Below, one piece after another: positions 7,689 through 15,823 of a DNA stretch of 64,000 nt. The position numbers and the translations under genes are program-made. Source of the stretch: JAXMCK01 sp046349395 (GTDB taxonomy: Bacteria > Pseudomonadota > Alphaproteobacteria > Geminicoccales > Geminicoccaceae); contig JAXMCK010000006.1 in the NCBI GenBank assembly GCA_046349395.1, positions 806,001-870,000 on the forward strand. Direction: 5' to 3'. The notes beneath the pieces are model-generated. The model saw only the letters and a list, made by a program, of their open reading frames with translations, made no database searches and was not told the DNA's origin. Every line of letters begins with the position of its first letter. Position 1 is the stretch's first letter.

Positions 7689-9053
7689 CTAGTCGATCGC
7701 GATCCCGAACAGACGCCGGCGGTTGTTCTCGTAGTAGATGTCCGGGTTGTAGGGCTCGACCTGCACTCCGAGGTCGGCGACGGTGAGCTCGCCGACGGCG
7801 GCCTTGAGCTGGTAGCTCGCGAGAACCTCCTCGCGCCGGGCACGGACGAGATTGACCTGCGAGGTGAACAGTTCCTGCTCGGCGTCGAGGACGTCGAGGA
7901 CGGTGCGCGAGCCGACCAGCGCCTCCTGCTGCACGCCTTCGAGGGCGATGCCGTTGGCCTCGACCTCGGAGTTGAACGATTCGATGGCGGCGGTGGCGGC
8001 CAGCAGCCGCTCCCAGTTCGATTCGACGAGCTGCTGCACCTGCCGGTAGGACGATTCGAGCTGCTCGCGCCGCTGGCGGACGACCTGCCGGTTCTGCCGG
8101 ACGCGGGCGTACTCGCCGCCACCCTGGTAGAGCGGGATGGACACCTGCACGCCGATGGTGGCGGTGCGGTTGCGATTGACGGTGGCACTGGGATCGACGG
8201 CATCGCGCAAGGATGCCTGCAGATCCACGCTCGGCAACAGATCGGCGAAGGCGACGTCGACGTCGTCCTTGGCCGCGAAGAGGGTGTAGTTGGCGGCCGT
8301 GATCTCCGGGTTCGCGGCGGCGACCGCAAGCGCGTCGTCGAGCGTCTTCGGCAGATCCTTCAGCGTGGTCGGGATTTCGAGCTTGGCGGCATCCTTGCCG
8401 ATGACCCGGCGGTAGAAGGCGCGGGAGGACGCCAGATCCGCCTTCGCTGTCTCGACGTCGGCGCGGGCGCGGGCCAGACGGGCTTCGGCCTGGGCGACGT
8501 CGGTCCGCGCCACCTCGCCTACGTCGAACCGGTCCTTGGTCGCCTCGAGCTGCCGCTGGAGCCGCTGCTCGTTGTTCAGCGCCAGATCGAGCACCCGCTG
8601 GTCGCGGGCCGTCGCCGTGTAGGCGTCGACCGCATCGAGCAGCACGCTCTGTTCCTGGGCGATCAGGTTCGCCCGGTCGGCACGGACCAGATTGTGGGCG
8701 CGCGCCGTCTGCGCCACGGTCTGGCCACCGGCGTAGAGGTTCTGCTGCAGAGTGAGTGCCGCCGACTGCGTCGAGCGGTTGGCCGAACGGAGCTTGTTCT
8801 CGTCCTGTCGCCGGATCTGCCCGGCTTCCTCTTCCAGCACCCCGTCGACGAAGACCCGAGGCCGCCACCCTGCGGTCGCCTGCGGGATCTGCTCGTCGGT
8901 CGCACGCAGCCGTGCCCGCGCCGCCTCCAGGTCGGGATTGGTGAGATAGGCCTCACCCAACGCCTCCTTGAGCGTCTCCGCCCAGGCGTTGCACGACAGG
9001 CCTGTCAGCACGGCGCCGACGAGCGCTGCCGTCAGTCGCGTCGATCTGCGCAT
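7689..9053 (-). CDS. TolC-family outer-membrane efflux protein
   Basis: 454 residues. Start ATG 9053 is chosen because a signal peptide begins there (MRRSTRLTAALVGAV, cleavage near AWAE at about residue 25). Two repeated outer-membrane-factor halves follow, each with long coiled-coil helices rich in Gln/Arg/Ala, and with hallmark segments NPDLEAARARLRATDEQIPQ, QQNLYAGGQT, AQAEARLARARADVETAKAD, SIPLYQGGGEYARVRQNRQ and RTVLDVLDAEQELFTSQVN. This is the trimeric tunnel-forming duct for type I secretion or RND pumps. The best partner here is the RND pair at 15.8-20.1 kb, though they are not in one operon. An upstream in-frame extension antisense to dinB is rejected as a shadow. Confidence 0.92.
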   Translation of the reverse strand: MRRSTRLTAALVGAVLTGLSCNAWAETLKEALGEAYLTNPDLEAARARLRATDEQIPQATAGWRPRVFVDGVLEEEAGQIRRQDENKLRSANRSTQSAALTLQQNLYAGGQTVAQTARAHNLVRADRANLIAQEQSVLLDAVDAYTATARDQRVLDLALNNEQRLQRQLEATKDRFDVGEVARTDVAQAEARLARARADVETAKADLASSRAFYRRVIGKDAAKLEIPTTLKDLPKTLDDALAVAAANPEITAANYTLFAAKDDVDVAFADLLPSVDLQASLRDAVDPSATVNRNRTATIGVQVSIPLYQGGGEYARVRQNRQVVRQRREQLESSYRQVQQLVESNWERLLAATAAIESFNSEVEANGIALEGVQQEALVGSRTVLDVLDAEQELFTSQVNLVRARREEVLASYQLKAAVGELTVADLGVQVEPYNPDIYYENNRRRLFGIAID

Positions 9054-9233
9054 GACGGTTGTCTTCCCTCGACCTCGCACGGGCCTCAACATCAGGAAGG
9101 CTATGTGTCGGACCGGGACGGTGGCAAGCCGTAAGGGCATGGAGCCTCTGACCGGCCGTTGCCTCGACGCCGAAGTGTGGGTCGGGGGGCACAGGCGGCA
9201 AGGGCCCGCGGAGAGTCCGGCAGCGATCGTGAC

Positions 9234-10313
9234 ATGCGCAAGATCATCCATGTCGACATGGACGCGTTCTATGCCGCGATCGAGCAGCGCGACGATCCGA
9301 GCCTGCGCGGCCGTCCGGTCGCCGTCGGCGGATCGAGCGGGCGGGGCGTCGTCGCGACGGCGAGCTACGAGGCCCGGCGCTTCGGCGTCGGCTCGGCGAT
9401 GCCGTCGATCCGCGCCATGCGGCTCTGTCCGGATCTCGTCTTCGTCAAGCCGCGCTTCGACGTCTACAAGGCGACGAGCCGGCAGGTCCGCGCCATCCTG
9501 GAGCGCTACACGCCGCTGATCGAACCGCTCTCCCTCGACGAAGCCTATCTCGACGTAACCGGGGCAGCCGAGGGTACGACGGCGGTCGCGATCGCCCGGA
9601 GCATCAAGGAGGCGATCCAGGCGGACACGGGCCTCACCGCATCGGCCGGTGTCTCGTTCAACAAGTTCCTGGCGAAGACGGCTTCGGGCCTGGTCAAGCC
9701 GGACGGTCTCACGGTCATTCGGCCCGACCAGGCGGAACGCTTCCTGGCCGACCTGCCCATCGAGCGCTTCCACGGCGTGGGGCCGGCTACGGCAAAGCGG
9801 CTGCGCGAGCACGGCATCGCGCACGGGCGGGACCTGCAGTGCCGAAGCGAGGCCGAGGTCGCCGCCGTGTTCGGCCGGATCGGCCAGCATTTCTGGCGGA
9901 TCGCCAAGGCCCAGGACGAGCGCACCGTCGAGCCCCACCGCGTGCGCAAGTCGCTCAGCGTCGAGACGACCTTCTTCGAGGACCTGCGCTCGCCGTCGGA
10001 GATCCAGGCGCAGCTCGCCGAAATCGCGGACGAGCTGGCGCTGCGCCTGACGAGAGCCGGCTTCCGGGGGCGGACCTTGACGCTCAAGATCCGCTACGCC
10101 GATTTCGATCTCGCCACGCGGCGGAGCACGGCGAAGGCGCCGATGCTCGATGCGGCCGACATCCAGGCGGAGGCACGGCGCCTGATGGGCCTCGAGCCCC
10201 GGCCGTCGACGCCGATCCGCCTCCTGGGCCTCGGCGTCTCGGCCGACCATGCCGAGCACGACAGCCGGCAGATGGAGCTGCCGCTCAGCGACGCGAGCAG
10301 CCTCGAACCGTGA
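9234..10313 (+). CDS. dinB: DNA polymerase IV (Y-family translesion polymerase)
   Basis: 359 residues from ATG 9234 (MRKIIHVDMDAFYAAIEQRD). The Y-family palm residues are present: the first metal Asp in HVDMDAFYA and the SLDEAYLD motif near residue 100. The finger sequence RPVAVGGSSGRGVVATASYE, the helix-hairpin-helix thumb (PIERFHGVGPATAKRLREHG) and the little-finger domain all follow, with normal length for DinB. The C-terminus MELPLSDASSLEP resembles a beta-clamp-binding tail. It performs error-prone bypass synthesis. Its last 29 bases overlap tail-to-tail with the gene on the other strand. A promoter must lie in the 180-bp gap shared with the divergent tolC-like gene; no clear LexA box was identified there. 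Confidence 0.95.
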   Translation: MRKIIHVDMDAFYAAIEQRDDPSLRGRPVAVGGSSGRGVVATASYEARRFGVGSAMPSIRAMRLCPDLVFVKPRFDVYKATSRQVRAILERYTPLIEPLSLDEAYLDVTGAAEGTTAVAIARSIKEAIQADTGLTASAGVSFNKFLAKTASGLVKPDGLTVIRPDQAERFLADLPIERFHGVGPATAKRLREHGIAHGRDLQCRSEAEVAAVFGRIGQHFWRIAKAQDERTVEPHRVRKSLSVETTFFEDLRSPSEIQAQLAEIADELALRLTRAGFRGRTLTLKIRYADFDLATRRSTAKAPMLDAADIQAEARRLMGLEPRPSTPIRLLGLGVSADHAEHDSRQMELPLSDASSLEP

Positions 10314-11016
10314 CCTCCACAGCGTCGGGCTTCGGCGACGCCGTGACGGCGATCTGCAGCTCCTGGTCGTCGAGCATCATGGCGTGGGTGAAGGGCAGCA
10401 CACCTTCCGCCGTGGAGACGTCGCCGTCGATGCGCAGGAAACGCAGCCGGACCGGCCGTGTCGTATCGAACAGCGACGTGCCGTCCTCGGCGGGCGGCAG
10501 TCGGTCGGCACCCTCGGCCGTGACGCTGAGCTTCTTGCCGGCAAAGCCGACGCTGGTGAGGGGCTCCGTGCTGGTCGCCGTATGGACGGGCAGGATCTGG
10601 GTCTCGGACCGCGCATCGCAGCGCGGGGCCTCGCGCGCCTCGCGCAGGACGAACTCGAGCCGCTGGGGCGGGATCCCGGCGGCGAGGCGCGACTTGAGCA
10701 GATCGACCAAGTTGCCGAAGGGACCGCTCGGCACGTCCTTCGCATAGCGGGCTTCGAGCTCGACGAGCCGGGCATTGGCCTGTGCCGCCTGCTGATCGGC
10801 GGCGGCGGCGCGGACCGCGGCGGACCGCACCTCGGCCTGCAGCCTCTGCACGTCCTTCGCGAGACGGACGGCTTCCGTGCGCCCCTGCGCCAGGCCGATG
10901 CGATACACGGCGAGGGCACCCGCCGCGATGACCGCCAAAGCCAGGACACTGAGGACGAGACTCCGCAGCGCACGCCTGCGCTGTTGCCGGCGCGTCTGGC
11001 CGAAGGTCGTCAGCAC
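10285..11016 (-). CDS. Membrane-anchored coiled-coil protein of unknown function
   Basis: 243 residues. A basic N-terminus (MLTTFGQTRRQQRRRALRS) precedes one membrane helix (about 19-42), then an Ala/Gln/Arg/Glu coiled coil (about 45-95) and a C-terminal domain of about 140 residues expected in the periplasm. The C-terminal domain is beta-rich, with a run DTTRPVRLRFLRIDGDVS and a Cys near the end (VRGCSRR). One-helix coiled-coil architecture is common in envelope assembly or pilus accessory proteins, but I do not recognise the family. It overlaps the dinB 3' end by 29 bp and lies 17 bp downstream of ppsR on the same strand, so it is probably co-transcribed with it. Confidence 0.6.
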   Translation of the reverse strand: MLTTFGQTRRQQRRRALRSLVLSVLALAVIAAGALAVYRIGLAQGRTEAVRLAKDVQRLQAEVRSAAVRAAAADQQAAQANARLVELEARYAKDVPSGPFGNLVDLLKSRLAAGIPPQRLEFVLREAREAPRCDARSETQILPVHTATSTEPLTSVGFAGKKLSVTAEGADRLPPAEDGTSLFDTTRPVRLRFLRIDGDVSTAEGVLPFTHAMMLDDQELQIAVTASPKPDAVEVTVRGCSRR

Positions 11017-11033
11017 GGCCGGTCAGGCTCTGC

Positions 11034-11921
11034 TCAGGGCTTCGACGGGGGGTCGGCCGAGCCCGGCACCCGGCCCGCCAGGGCCTCGATCTCCGGCTGG
11101 TTGCGGCGCTGCAGGATCTGGTAGACGGCGGCCGCGGTCTCCTCGACCGAGCGCTTGGTGACGTCGATCTCGGGCCAGTTGTTGCGGGCGTAGATGCGCC
11201 GGGCGATCACCAGCTCCTTCCGCACCCGCTCGACGTCGGCATAGTCACCGCCGTAGCGGCCCTCCTCCTCGTCCTCGTCGATCCCCAGCATCTTCTGCCG
11301 GCTGCGACGGATCTGCGAGAGCGCGTCGGGATTGATCGTCAGCCCCACGACCAGCGGGCGGCGCAGCTTCTCCATCTGCTCCAGCGAGGGGTGGTCGGGG
11401 ATGATCGGGATGTTGGCGGCCTTGATGCCCCGATGCGCGAGGTAGACGCAGGTCGGCGTCTTCGAGGTGCGCGACACGCCGACCAGGACGACGTCGGCGT
11501 TCTCCAGCTCGTCGATGAACTGCCCGTCGTCGTGGCGCATGGCGAAGTCCATGGCCTCGATCCGCGCGAAGTAGCCGTCGTCGAGCTCGTGCTGGCGCCC
11601 GATCTGCGGCCGGCCGGCCGAGCCGAGAAGGCCCGTGAGCGCGGTCATGACGGAATCCAGCACCGGCACGCAGGGCACGTTCAGGAGCCGGCAACGGTCG
11701 TGCAGCGCGTGGCGCAGCTCGGGCGAGACCAGCGTGTAGACCACGAGGCCCGGCAGCGCCTCGACGATCGAGAGCACCTTGTCGAGCTGCTGGCGGGTGC
11801 GGACGAAGAACCAGACATGCTCGACGGAGACGACGTCCTCGAACTGCGACACGGCGGCCCGCGCCACGGTCGTGACCGTCTCGCCGGTCGAATCGGAGAT
11901 GAGATGGAGGTGAAGGCGCAC
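11034..11921 (-). CDS. ppsR: Pyruvate,phosphate dikinase / PEP synthase regulatory protein (DUF299)
   Basis: 295 residues from a GTG at 11921 (family about 270-280). Bifunctional kinase/phosphorylase that inactivates PEP synthase or pyruvate,phosphate dikinase by ADP-dependent Thr phosphorylation and reactivates it by Pi-dependent dephosphorylation. Family hallmarks are LHLISDSTGET at the N-terminus, the P-loop GVSRTSKTPTCVYLA (148 onward) and PLVVGLTINPDALSQIRRSR. The C-terminal extension after residue 275 is Pro/Ser-rich. In Caulobacter and Rickettsia the homologue (RP001 type) faces hemE across the chromosomal origin, exactly the arrangement here. Confidence 0.92.
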   Translation of the reverse strand: MRLHLHLISDSTGETVTTVARAAVSQFEDVVSVEHVWFFVRTRQQLDKVLSIVEALPGLVVYTLVSPELRHALHDRCRLLNVPCVPVLDSVMTALTGLLGSAGRPQIGRQHELDDGYFARIEAMDFAMRHDDGQFIDELENADVVLVGVSRTSKTPTCVYLAHRGIKAANIPIIPDHPSLEQMEKLRRPLVVGLTINPDALSQIRRSRQKMLGIDEDEEEGRYGGDYADVERVRKELVIARRIYARNNWPEIDVTKRSVEETAAAVYQILQRRNQPEIEALAGRVPGSADPPSKP

Positions 11922-12321
11922 GGTCTGGTCCGGTTATCCGGTGGACGGTTATCAGGACGAAGCTGGGGACGGAACCGGGATCAACAAGCTGTCCCGACCA
12001 TCCCGAGTGGGAGGAACCATCCGTGCCGGCAGATGCTCCCAGGTGGATCGACGTCCAGGGGACAGCTGGACGGATCCCAGCAGCCCACGCCCCGTCCACA
12101 GGGAAGCGGCTCCGGAGCCAGCCGCAAGCCTCTGTTTAGTGTGGGTTTTCCGGAACGGTTCCTGATCTGGTCCGATCCTGCGAGAAATGGTCCCGGCGTC
12201 AGGAAAGCGGGGGACAAGCCGCAGCGACGTCGCTAATCCCGGCAACGCGCTTCGCTACAACCTACCTCAACATCTCCCCAGATTCCTTTTTTGAGTGAGA
12301 GACGAAGGGAGTGCCGTCGTC
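11922..12321. other. Candidate chromosomal replication origin (hemE-ppsR intergenic)
   Basis: 400-bp divergent intergenic region. In Caulobacter the origin Cori lies between hemE and the homologue of ppsR, and the same layout exists in Rickettsia (established knowledge). Seen here: two direct copies of GGTTATC (11932-11938 and 11947-11953), both partial DnaA-box matches (TTATCCGGT and TTATCAGGA against TTATNCACA); CGTCCACAG near 12093-12101; GTGTGGGTTTTCC near 12140; and an AT-richer end with GATTC (GANTC, the CcrM site) and a T-run near 12284-12294. No perfect DnaA box was found, so origin function is inferred mainly from synteny. The region must also hold the hemE and ppsR promoters. Confidence 0.45.
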
Positions 12322-13365
12322 ATGAGCGGGCCAGCAGCCAAGAAGCCCCTTCTCGCGGCCCTGCGCGGACAGCGGCAGGCCCGCCCGCCCGTCTGGCTGA
12401 TGCGACAGGCAGGGCGCTATCTGCCCGAGTACCGGGCCATCCGCGCCTCGGTGCCGAGCTTTCTCGATCTCTGCTACCGGCCGGACCTCGCGACCGAGGT
12501 GACCCTGCAGCCGATCCGGCGCTACGGCTTCGACGGGGCGATCCTGTTCTCGGACATCCTGGTGGTACCGGATGCGCTGGGTGCTTCGGTCCGATTCGTC
12601 GAGGGCGAGGGACCGCGGCTCGAGCCCACACGCACGGCCGCGGAGATCGACCGGCTGGATCCGTCGCGTCTGCACGGGCACCTGGCCCCGGTCTATGAGA
12701 CGCTGCGGCGTCTGAGCGAAGCGCTGCCGCCGGAGGTGACACTTCTCGGCTTCGCCGGCGCGCCCTGGACGCTCGCGGCGTACATGGTCGAAGGCGGCTC
12801 CGGCAGCGACTTCCTGCTCTCGCGCAAGCTGGCGCGGACGGACCCGGCGCTGTTCGGGAAGCTGATCGACATCCTGACCGATGCCGTGACGAGCTTTCTG
12901 ATCGCCCAGGTCGATGCTGGTGCCCAAGCCGTGCAGCTTTTCGACAGTTGGGCAGGCGTTCTGGCCCCGGACGAGCGTGAGAAGTGGAGTGTCGCGCCGA
13001 TCCGCAAGATCATCGCGGGCCTACGAGAGGCTCGGCCGGACGTGCCGGTCGTGGCCTTCCCGCGGGCCGTCGGTGCGGGCTATCTGGCCTATGCCGGCAT
13101 CGGTGCCGCGGCGCTGAGCCTCGACACGACGGTACCTGTCGAATGGGCGGCGAAGCATCTGGGCGCGCAGAGCCTGTGCCTGCAGGGAAACCTCGATCCG
13201 ACGGCACTTCTGGCACCCGTTCCGGCTCTGCTCGACGCGGCCAAGCGGGTGATCGAGGGCATGGGCGACCGGCCGTTCGTCTTCAATCTGGGGCACGGCG
13301 TCGTCCCCGAGACACCGCCGGACAATGTCGCCGCCCTCGTCGGGTACTTGAAATCGCTCGGCTGA
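12322..13365 (+). CDS. hemE: Uroporphyrinogen decarboxylase
   Basis: 347 residues. ATG 12322 is chosen over an in-frame ATG 27 bp upstream because GAAGGGAG sits 9 bases before it and the protein then matches the family N-terminus. It decarboxylates the four acetate side chains of uroporphyrinogen III to give coproporphyrinogen III in cytosolic heme synthesis. Substrate-pocket signatures are present: RPPVWLMRQAGRYLPEYR at residues 17-34 (with the key Arg residues), FSDILVVPDALG (conserved Asp), GFAGAPWTLAAYMVEGG and FNLGHGVVPETPP near the C-terminus. Full length. It is followed by hemJ and rho, the usual alphaproteobacterial order. Confidence 0.97.
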   Translation: MSGPAAKKPLLAALRGQRQARPPVWLMRQAGRYLPEYRAIRASVPSFLDLCYRPDLATEVTLQPIRRYGFDGAILFSDILVVPDALGASVRFVEGEGPRLEPTRTAAEIDRLDPSRLHGHLAPVYETLRRLSEALPPEVTLLGFAGAPWTLAAYMVEGGSGSDFLLSRKLARTDPALFGKLIDILTDAVTSFLIAQVDAGAQAVQLFDSWAGVLAPDEREKWSVAPIRKIIAGLREARPDVPVVAFPRAVGAGYLAYAGIGAAALSLDTTVPVEWAAKHLGAQSLCLQGNLDPTALLAPVPALLDAAKRVIEGMGDRPFVFNLGHGVVPETPPDNVAALVGYLKSLG

Positions 13366-13497
13366 TGCGCCACTAATGGCTCGTGACATTTTTCTGTCGG
13401 TCTGAACCAACCCCCCACAATGGCTGAATCGAGCGCGCTTCGCGGCTGCGGCCGTGCATAGGCGTGGGTCGAGGGCCAACACGGCATCTGGTGCGGC

Positions 13498-13926
13498 ATG
13501 GATACGGCCCTTTGGCTCAAGGCGCTGCACATCATCGCATTCGCCGCCTGGATGGCCGGTCTGTGGTATCTGCCGCGATTGATGGTGTACCATACCGGCG
13601 TAGCGGTCGGGTCGGATACGTCCGAGCTGTTCAAGGTGATGGAGCGGCGGCTGATCAAGGCGATCATGCGCCCGGCTGCCGTAGTAACCGTCGCTATGGG
13701 TATTTGGCTGGCGACGGTGCAACAGCAGTGGAGCGATCCGTGGCTGCACGTGAAGCTTCTGCTGGTCGTTCTCATTCTGGCATGCCACGGCATTCTCGAG
13801 CGGCACGTAAAGCTGTTCGGGGCCGATGAGAGACCGAAGCCGGAGCGCTGGTACCGGGTGTTCAACGAGGTGCCGACGCTGGCGTTCATCGGCATCGTGT
13901 TGCTGGTGATCCTGAAGCCTTTCTGA
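13498..13926 (+). CDS. hemJ: Protoporphyrinogen oxidase HemJ
   Basis: 142 residues with four predicted membrane helices: LKALHIIAFAAWMAGLWYL, AVVTVAMGIWLATV, VKLLLVVLILACHGILE and FIGIVLLVILKPF. HemJ is the oxygen-independent-type protoporphyrinogen IX oxidase of most alphaproteobacteria and carries out the penultimate step of heme synthesis in the inner membrane. The N-terminal conserved His (H11) and the ERHVK and RWYRVFNEVPT segments match the family. The 132-bp gap after hemE suggests it may have its own promoter, though neither a strong promoter nor a strong terminator was seen there. Followed by rho after 41 bp. Confidence 0.92.
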   Translation: MDTALWLKALHIIAFAAWMAGLWYLPRLMVYHTGVAVGSDTSELFKVMERRLIKAIMRPAAVVTVAMGIWLATVQQQWSDPWLHVKLLLVVLILACHGILERHVKLFGADERPKPERWYRVFNEVPTLAFIGIVLLVILKPF

Positions 13927-13967
13927 CGGGTTGATCGACCCATTTCTCGACGAGCGGCGAGTGACGA

Positions 13968-15749
13968 ATGAGTGATCTGAACGACGATGGCATGACCACG
14001 GCGGAGCAGCTTGCGGATGCTTTGCCGAGCGCGCCGCCTCCACGTCGCCGCCGCCGGCCTGCCGCGGAACGAAGGGAACAGGTCGATACGGCGTCGACGG
14101 CCGCTCTAGCCCCGGAGCCGGACGCGCAGCCGGCCCCGATGCCGCCGACCGTGGACGCCGAGCCCGAACGCAACGCCGAGGCGGAGATTGCAGCCAGCAT
14201 ACCGCCGCCCCAACAGCAGCCACCCCGGGAGCGGGAGCGCGAAAGGGACAGAGACCGGGATCGCGATTCCGACCGCGGCAATCGGGAGCCCAGGGAACCC
14301 GGGCAGTATCAGCCACGCGAACAGCTGTCGCGGCGGGAGCGTCAGGAACGTCGCTTCGACCGCTACGAGCGGAATCGAGGCGAGTTCCGGGATCGCCGGG
14401 AGAACCGCGAAAGCCGTGAGGATCGCGAAGGGCGCGACGAGCAGCCCCAGCTCCGCTTCGTAGACGACCACGCCGAGCAGCTCCCGCCCCTTCCGGCCGT
14501 CAATCTGACCGATCTGAAGCGCCGGCCGGCCGCCGAGCTGCTGAAGTATGCCGAAGAGCTCGACATCGAGAACGCCAGCCTGCTGAAGAAGGGCGATCTC
14601 ATCTTCGCGGTGCTGAAGCGCCTTGCGGAGACCAGGGTCCCGATCAATGGCGAGGGCGTGCTCGAGATCCTGCAGGACGGGTTCGGCTTCCTGCGCTCGC
14701 CGGATGTGAACTACGTCGCCGGCCCCGACGACATCTACGTCTCGCCCTCGCAGATCCGCCGCTTCGGCCTGCGTACCGGCGATGTCGTGCAGGGTGAGGT
14801 GCGTGCCCCGAAGGAGGGCGAGCGCTATTTCGCCCTGCTGCGCGCCAATACGATCAATTTCGACACGCCGGAAGTGGCCCGCCACCGGGTCCACTTCGAC
14901 AATTTGACGCCCTATTATCCGACCCAGAAGCTCAATCTCGAGATCCCGGGCATCAAGGATCTGAGCACCCGGATCATCGAGATCGTGGCGCCGCTCGGCA
15001 AAGGCCAGCGGGCCCTGATCGTGGCGCAGCCCAGGACCGGCAAGACGGTCCTGATGCAGAACATCGCGCACGCGATCATGGCGAACCACAACGAGGTCTT
15101 CCTCATCGTTCTGCTCATCGACGAGCGGCCCGAAGAGGTGACCGACATGCAGCGCACGGTGCGCGGCGAGGTGGTGAGCTCGACCTTCGACGAGCCGGCG
15201 ACGCGCCACGTGCAGGTGGCCGAGATGGTGATCGAGAAGGCGAAGCGTCTCGTCGAGCACGGTCGCGACGTCGTGATCCTGCTCGACTCGATCACGCGTC
15301 TCGCCCGTGCCTACAACACGGTGGTGCCGAGTTCCGGCAAGGTGCTGACCGGCGGTGTCGACGCCAACGCGCTGCAGCGGCCGAAGCGCTTCTTCGGTGC
15401 CGCCCGCAACATCGAGGACGGCGGCAGCCTGACGATCATCGCGACCGCACTGATCGACACCGGCTCGCGCATGGACGAGGTGATCTTCGAGGAGTTCAAG
15501 GGCACCGGTAACGCCGAGATCGTTCTCGACCGTCGCGTCGCCGACAAGCGCATCTTCCCGGCCATCGACGTCAACAAGTCCGGCACCCGCAAGGAAGAGC
15601 TGCTGGTCGACAAGGCGACGCTCACCCGGATGTGGGTGCTGCGCCGGATCCTGAACCCGATGGGGACCGTCGATGCAATGGAATTCCTCACCGACAAGAT
15701 GAAGTACTCGAAGACGAACGAGGACTTCTGGAATTCGATGAACTCATAA
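13968..15749 (+). CDS. rho: Transcription termination factor Rho with long charged N-terminal extension
   Basis: 593 residues against about 420 in E. coli. The canonical protein starts near residue 178 (NLTDLKRRPAAELLKYAEEL), followed by the RNA-binding cold-shock-like domain (GVLEILQDGFGFLRSPDVNY) and the hexameric ATPase with P-loop QPRTGKTVLMQNIA (about 355-368), VFLIVLLIDERPEEVTDM, Walker B VVILLDSITRLARAYNT and SGKVLTGGVDANALQRPKR. The first roughly 177 residues are an intrinsically disordered insert: a Pro/Ala segment, then an Arg/Glu/Asp run from about residue 86 to 158 (RERERERDRDRDRDSDR and similar). Such extensions in other bacteria add RNA affinity or phase separation. In many relatives mnmE follows rho; here an RND pump does. 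Confidence 0.97.
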   Translation: MSDLNDDGMTTAEQLADALPSAPPPRRRRRPAAERREQVDTASTAALAPEPDAQPAPMPPTVDAEPERNAEAEIAASIPPPQQQPPRERERERDRDRDRDSDRGNREPREPGQYQPREQLSRRERQERRFDRYERNRGEFRDRRENRESREDREGRDEQPQLRFVDDHAEQLPPLPAVNLTDLKRRPAAELLKYAEELDIENASLLKKGDLIFAVLKRLAETRVPINGEGVLEILQDGFGFLRSPDVNYVAGPDDIYVSPSQIRRFGLRTGDVVQGEVRAPKEGERYFALLRANTINFDTPEVARHRVHFDNLTPYYPTQKLNLEIPGIKDLSTRIIEIVAPLGKGQRALIVAQPRTGKTVLMQNIAHAIMANHNEVFLIVLLIDERPEEVTDMQRTVRGEVVSSTFDEPATRHVQVAEMVIEKAKRLVEHGRDVVILLDSITRLARAYNTVVPSSGKVLTGGVDANALQRPKRFFGAARNIEDGGSLTIIATALIDTGSRMDEVIFEEFKGTGNAEIVLDRRVADKRIFPAIDVNKSGTRKEELLVDKATLTRMWVLRRILNPMGTVDAMEFLTDKMKYSKTNEDFWNSMNS

Positions 15750-15823
15750 GCGGCGTCGGGGCTGGTCCGCGCCGCCTGACCGGGCGTACAGAGCTACGTC
15801 CGGCTCGTCGTTGGAGGGGCACC

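Noticed and set aside
9054..10259. N-terminal extension of the TolC-like frame running antisense through dinB
   Set aside because: dinB on the other strand is certain, and a signal peptide starts at 9053.
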